Source of the DNA: Apostichopus japonicus
Lineage: Eukaryota > Echinodermata > Holothuroidea > Aspidochirotida > Stichopodidae
Direction: 5' to 3'
DNA length: 64,000 bases
NCBI RefSeq assembly: GCF_037975245.1
Contig: NC_092576.1
Span: 35,554,611 to 35,618,610 of the forward strand
Translations under genes and position numbers: made by a program
Notes under the pieces: generated by a model
The model's input: the letters and a program-made list of their open reading frames with translations, nothing else
Told to the model about the DNA's origin: nothing
Databases searched by the model: none
In this document: piece by piece, positions 63,792 through 64,000 of the stretch
Layout: each line of letters opens with the position of its first letter
Numbering within the stretch: position 1 is the first letter of the stretch

Positions 63792-64000
63792 AGTATTAGT
63801 TAATCGGCCTAATATCTCAGTCCATACAGTGGCGCGATGGCTTGGCGCACTGTACGAGCTGATGAGCGAGACTCTCTTTTGCATCGCTGGTTCGAACCCC
63901 GGTGATGACGTCTTTTGCCGATCTTTTACAGCGGTTGCCTACATGTTAAGCTGTAAGTATTAGTTATTCGGCCTAATATCTCAGTCCATACAGTGGCGCG

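Larger units (their letters stand above)
1..64000 (+). repeat. Tandem satellite array, ~164-bp monomer, 390 head-to-tail copies
   Basis: Every stretch read is a copy of one monomer in one orientation; no inverted copy, spacer or foreign insertion was found. Monomers starting at AGTATTAG recur every 164 nt (1, 165, 329 ... 14925), and later phase shifts are explained by small indels: 5-nt losses, 1-2-nt losses and 1-nt T or A gains. Position 63956 starts the last, partial monomer, so the net length change over 390 monomers is -5 nt. Consensus composition is 39 C and 46 G in 164 nt, with 12 CpG. The array runs off both ends of the window, so its true length is unknown. No gene is present anywhere in it. 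The monomer family is not one I can name. Confidence 0.98.
53778..64000 (+). repeat. Satellite domain E: 'GTTAAGC' subfamily
   Basis: CATGTTAAGCTG replaces CATGGGGAGCTG (three adjacent substitutions, p155-157), creating an ACATGT palindrome. Frequent partners are TTATTCGGCC, ACATTGGCG, CAGCTGGTGCC and CAGCGGTTGCC. Domain A and C markers are absent. Small length changes occur: GAAACCCC (+1) with CTTTTTACAG (+1) in 55253-55584 and 58210-58541, and GTCTTTGCC (-1) near 54389 and 57018. Monomers with the older CATGGGGAGC tail are interspersed. The window ends 45 nt into a monomer. Confidence 0.8.

Noticed and set aside
1-64000. CRISPR array
   Set aside because: There are no unique spacers; the entire 164-bp period is repeated and the copies differ only by scattered substitutions.
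1-64000. Bacterial or phage interspersed repeat or integron array
   Set aside because: No genes occur between repeats over 64 kb, higher-order repeat structure is present, and the motifs are eukaryotic Pol III type.
1-64000. Pure assembly artefact (collapsed or looped repeat)
   Set aside because: Copies carry distinct private substitutions and indels with a coherent history, which a simple assembler loop would not create. Local misjoins at 30.6-33.1 kb or 45.6-45.8 kb cannot be excluded without reads.

Overview
The window is a eukaryotic satellite-DNA array and nothing else. From base 1 to base 64000 it consists of one roughly 164-bp monomer repeated head to tail in a single orientation. I count 390 complete monomers (63,955 nt, which is 390 x 164 minus 5 nt of net indels) plus a 45-nt partial monomer at the right edge. 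No protein gene, intact structural RNA gene, mobile-element insertion, microsatellite or unique flank is visible. The species cannot be named from the sequence. The long clean array, higher-order repeats and internal RNA polymerase III-type motifs point to a eukaryotic nuclear genome, probably centromeric, pericentromeric or other heterochromatic satellite. The consensus is about 52% G+C with 12 CpGs per monomer (observed/expected about 1.1).

The monomer appears tRNA-related. Counting from the AGTATTAG that begins the window (p1), it has a box A-like motif at p39-49 inside a D-arm-like hairpin (p35-62). A canonical box B, GGTTCGAACCC, lies at p98-108 inside a second hairpin (p91-116). The anticodon stem and acceptor stem are not preserved, so this resembles the head of a tRNA-derived SINE rather than a tRNA gene. 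A third dyad (p126 to p17 of the next monomer) spans the monomer junction and competes with a fourth (p3-23). The best reference copy is 31629-31792.

Layout. Domain A (1-30972) is organised in higher-order repeats (HORs). The clearest unit is 22 monomers (3,608 bp): 1-3608 is repeated from 3609, and the same 22-monomer spacing recurs at 26054/29661. Other HOR copies were shortened or lengthened to 14-30 monomers. Domain B (30973-33106) is close to the overall consensus. Domain C (33107-45747) is a separate subfamily marked by a 'GTACATAC' tail, 'GTAGTTTTT' heads and an extra T in the last T-run. Domain D (45748-53777) returns to the domain A family. It is built from two blocks collinear with 20648-22937 and 25398-29168, about 24-25 kb away. 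Domain E (53778-64000) is a third subfamily with 'CATGTTAAGC' in place of 'CATGGGGAGC' and often 'TTATTCGG' in place of 'TTAATCGG'.

The array preserves a readable record of unequal exchange. It includes a hybrid monomer with a 2-nt scar at a 14-monomer duplication junction (20486-20647), a 5-bp-deleted monomer inherited by five HOR copies, and a 1-nt deletion shared by blocks 24,281 bp apart. Short ORFs of 60-99 codons recur on both strands but are phasing by-products: 164 is not a multiple of 3 and the same DNA is open on both strands.
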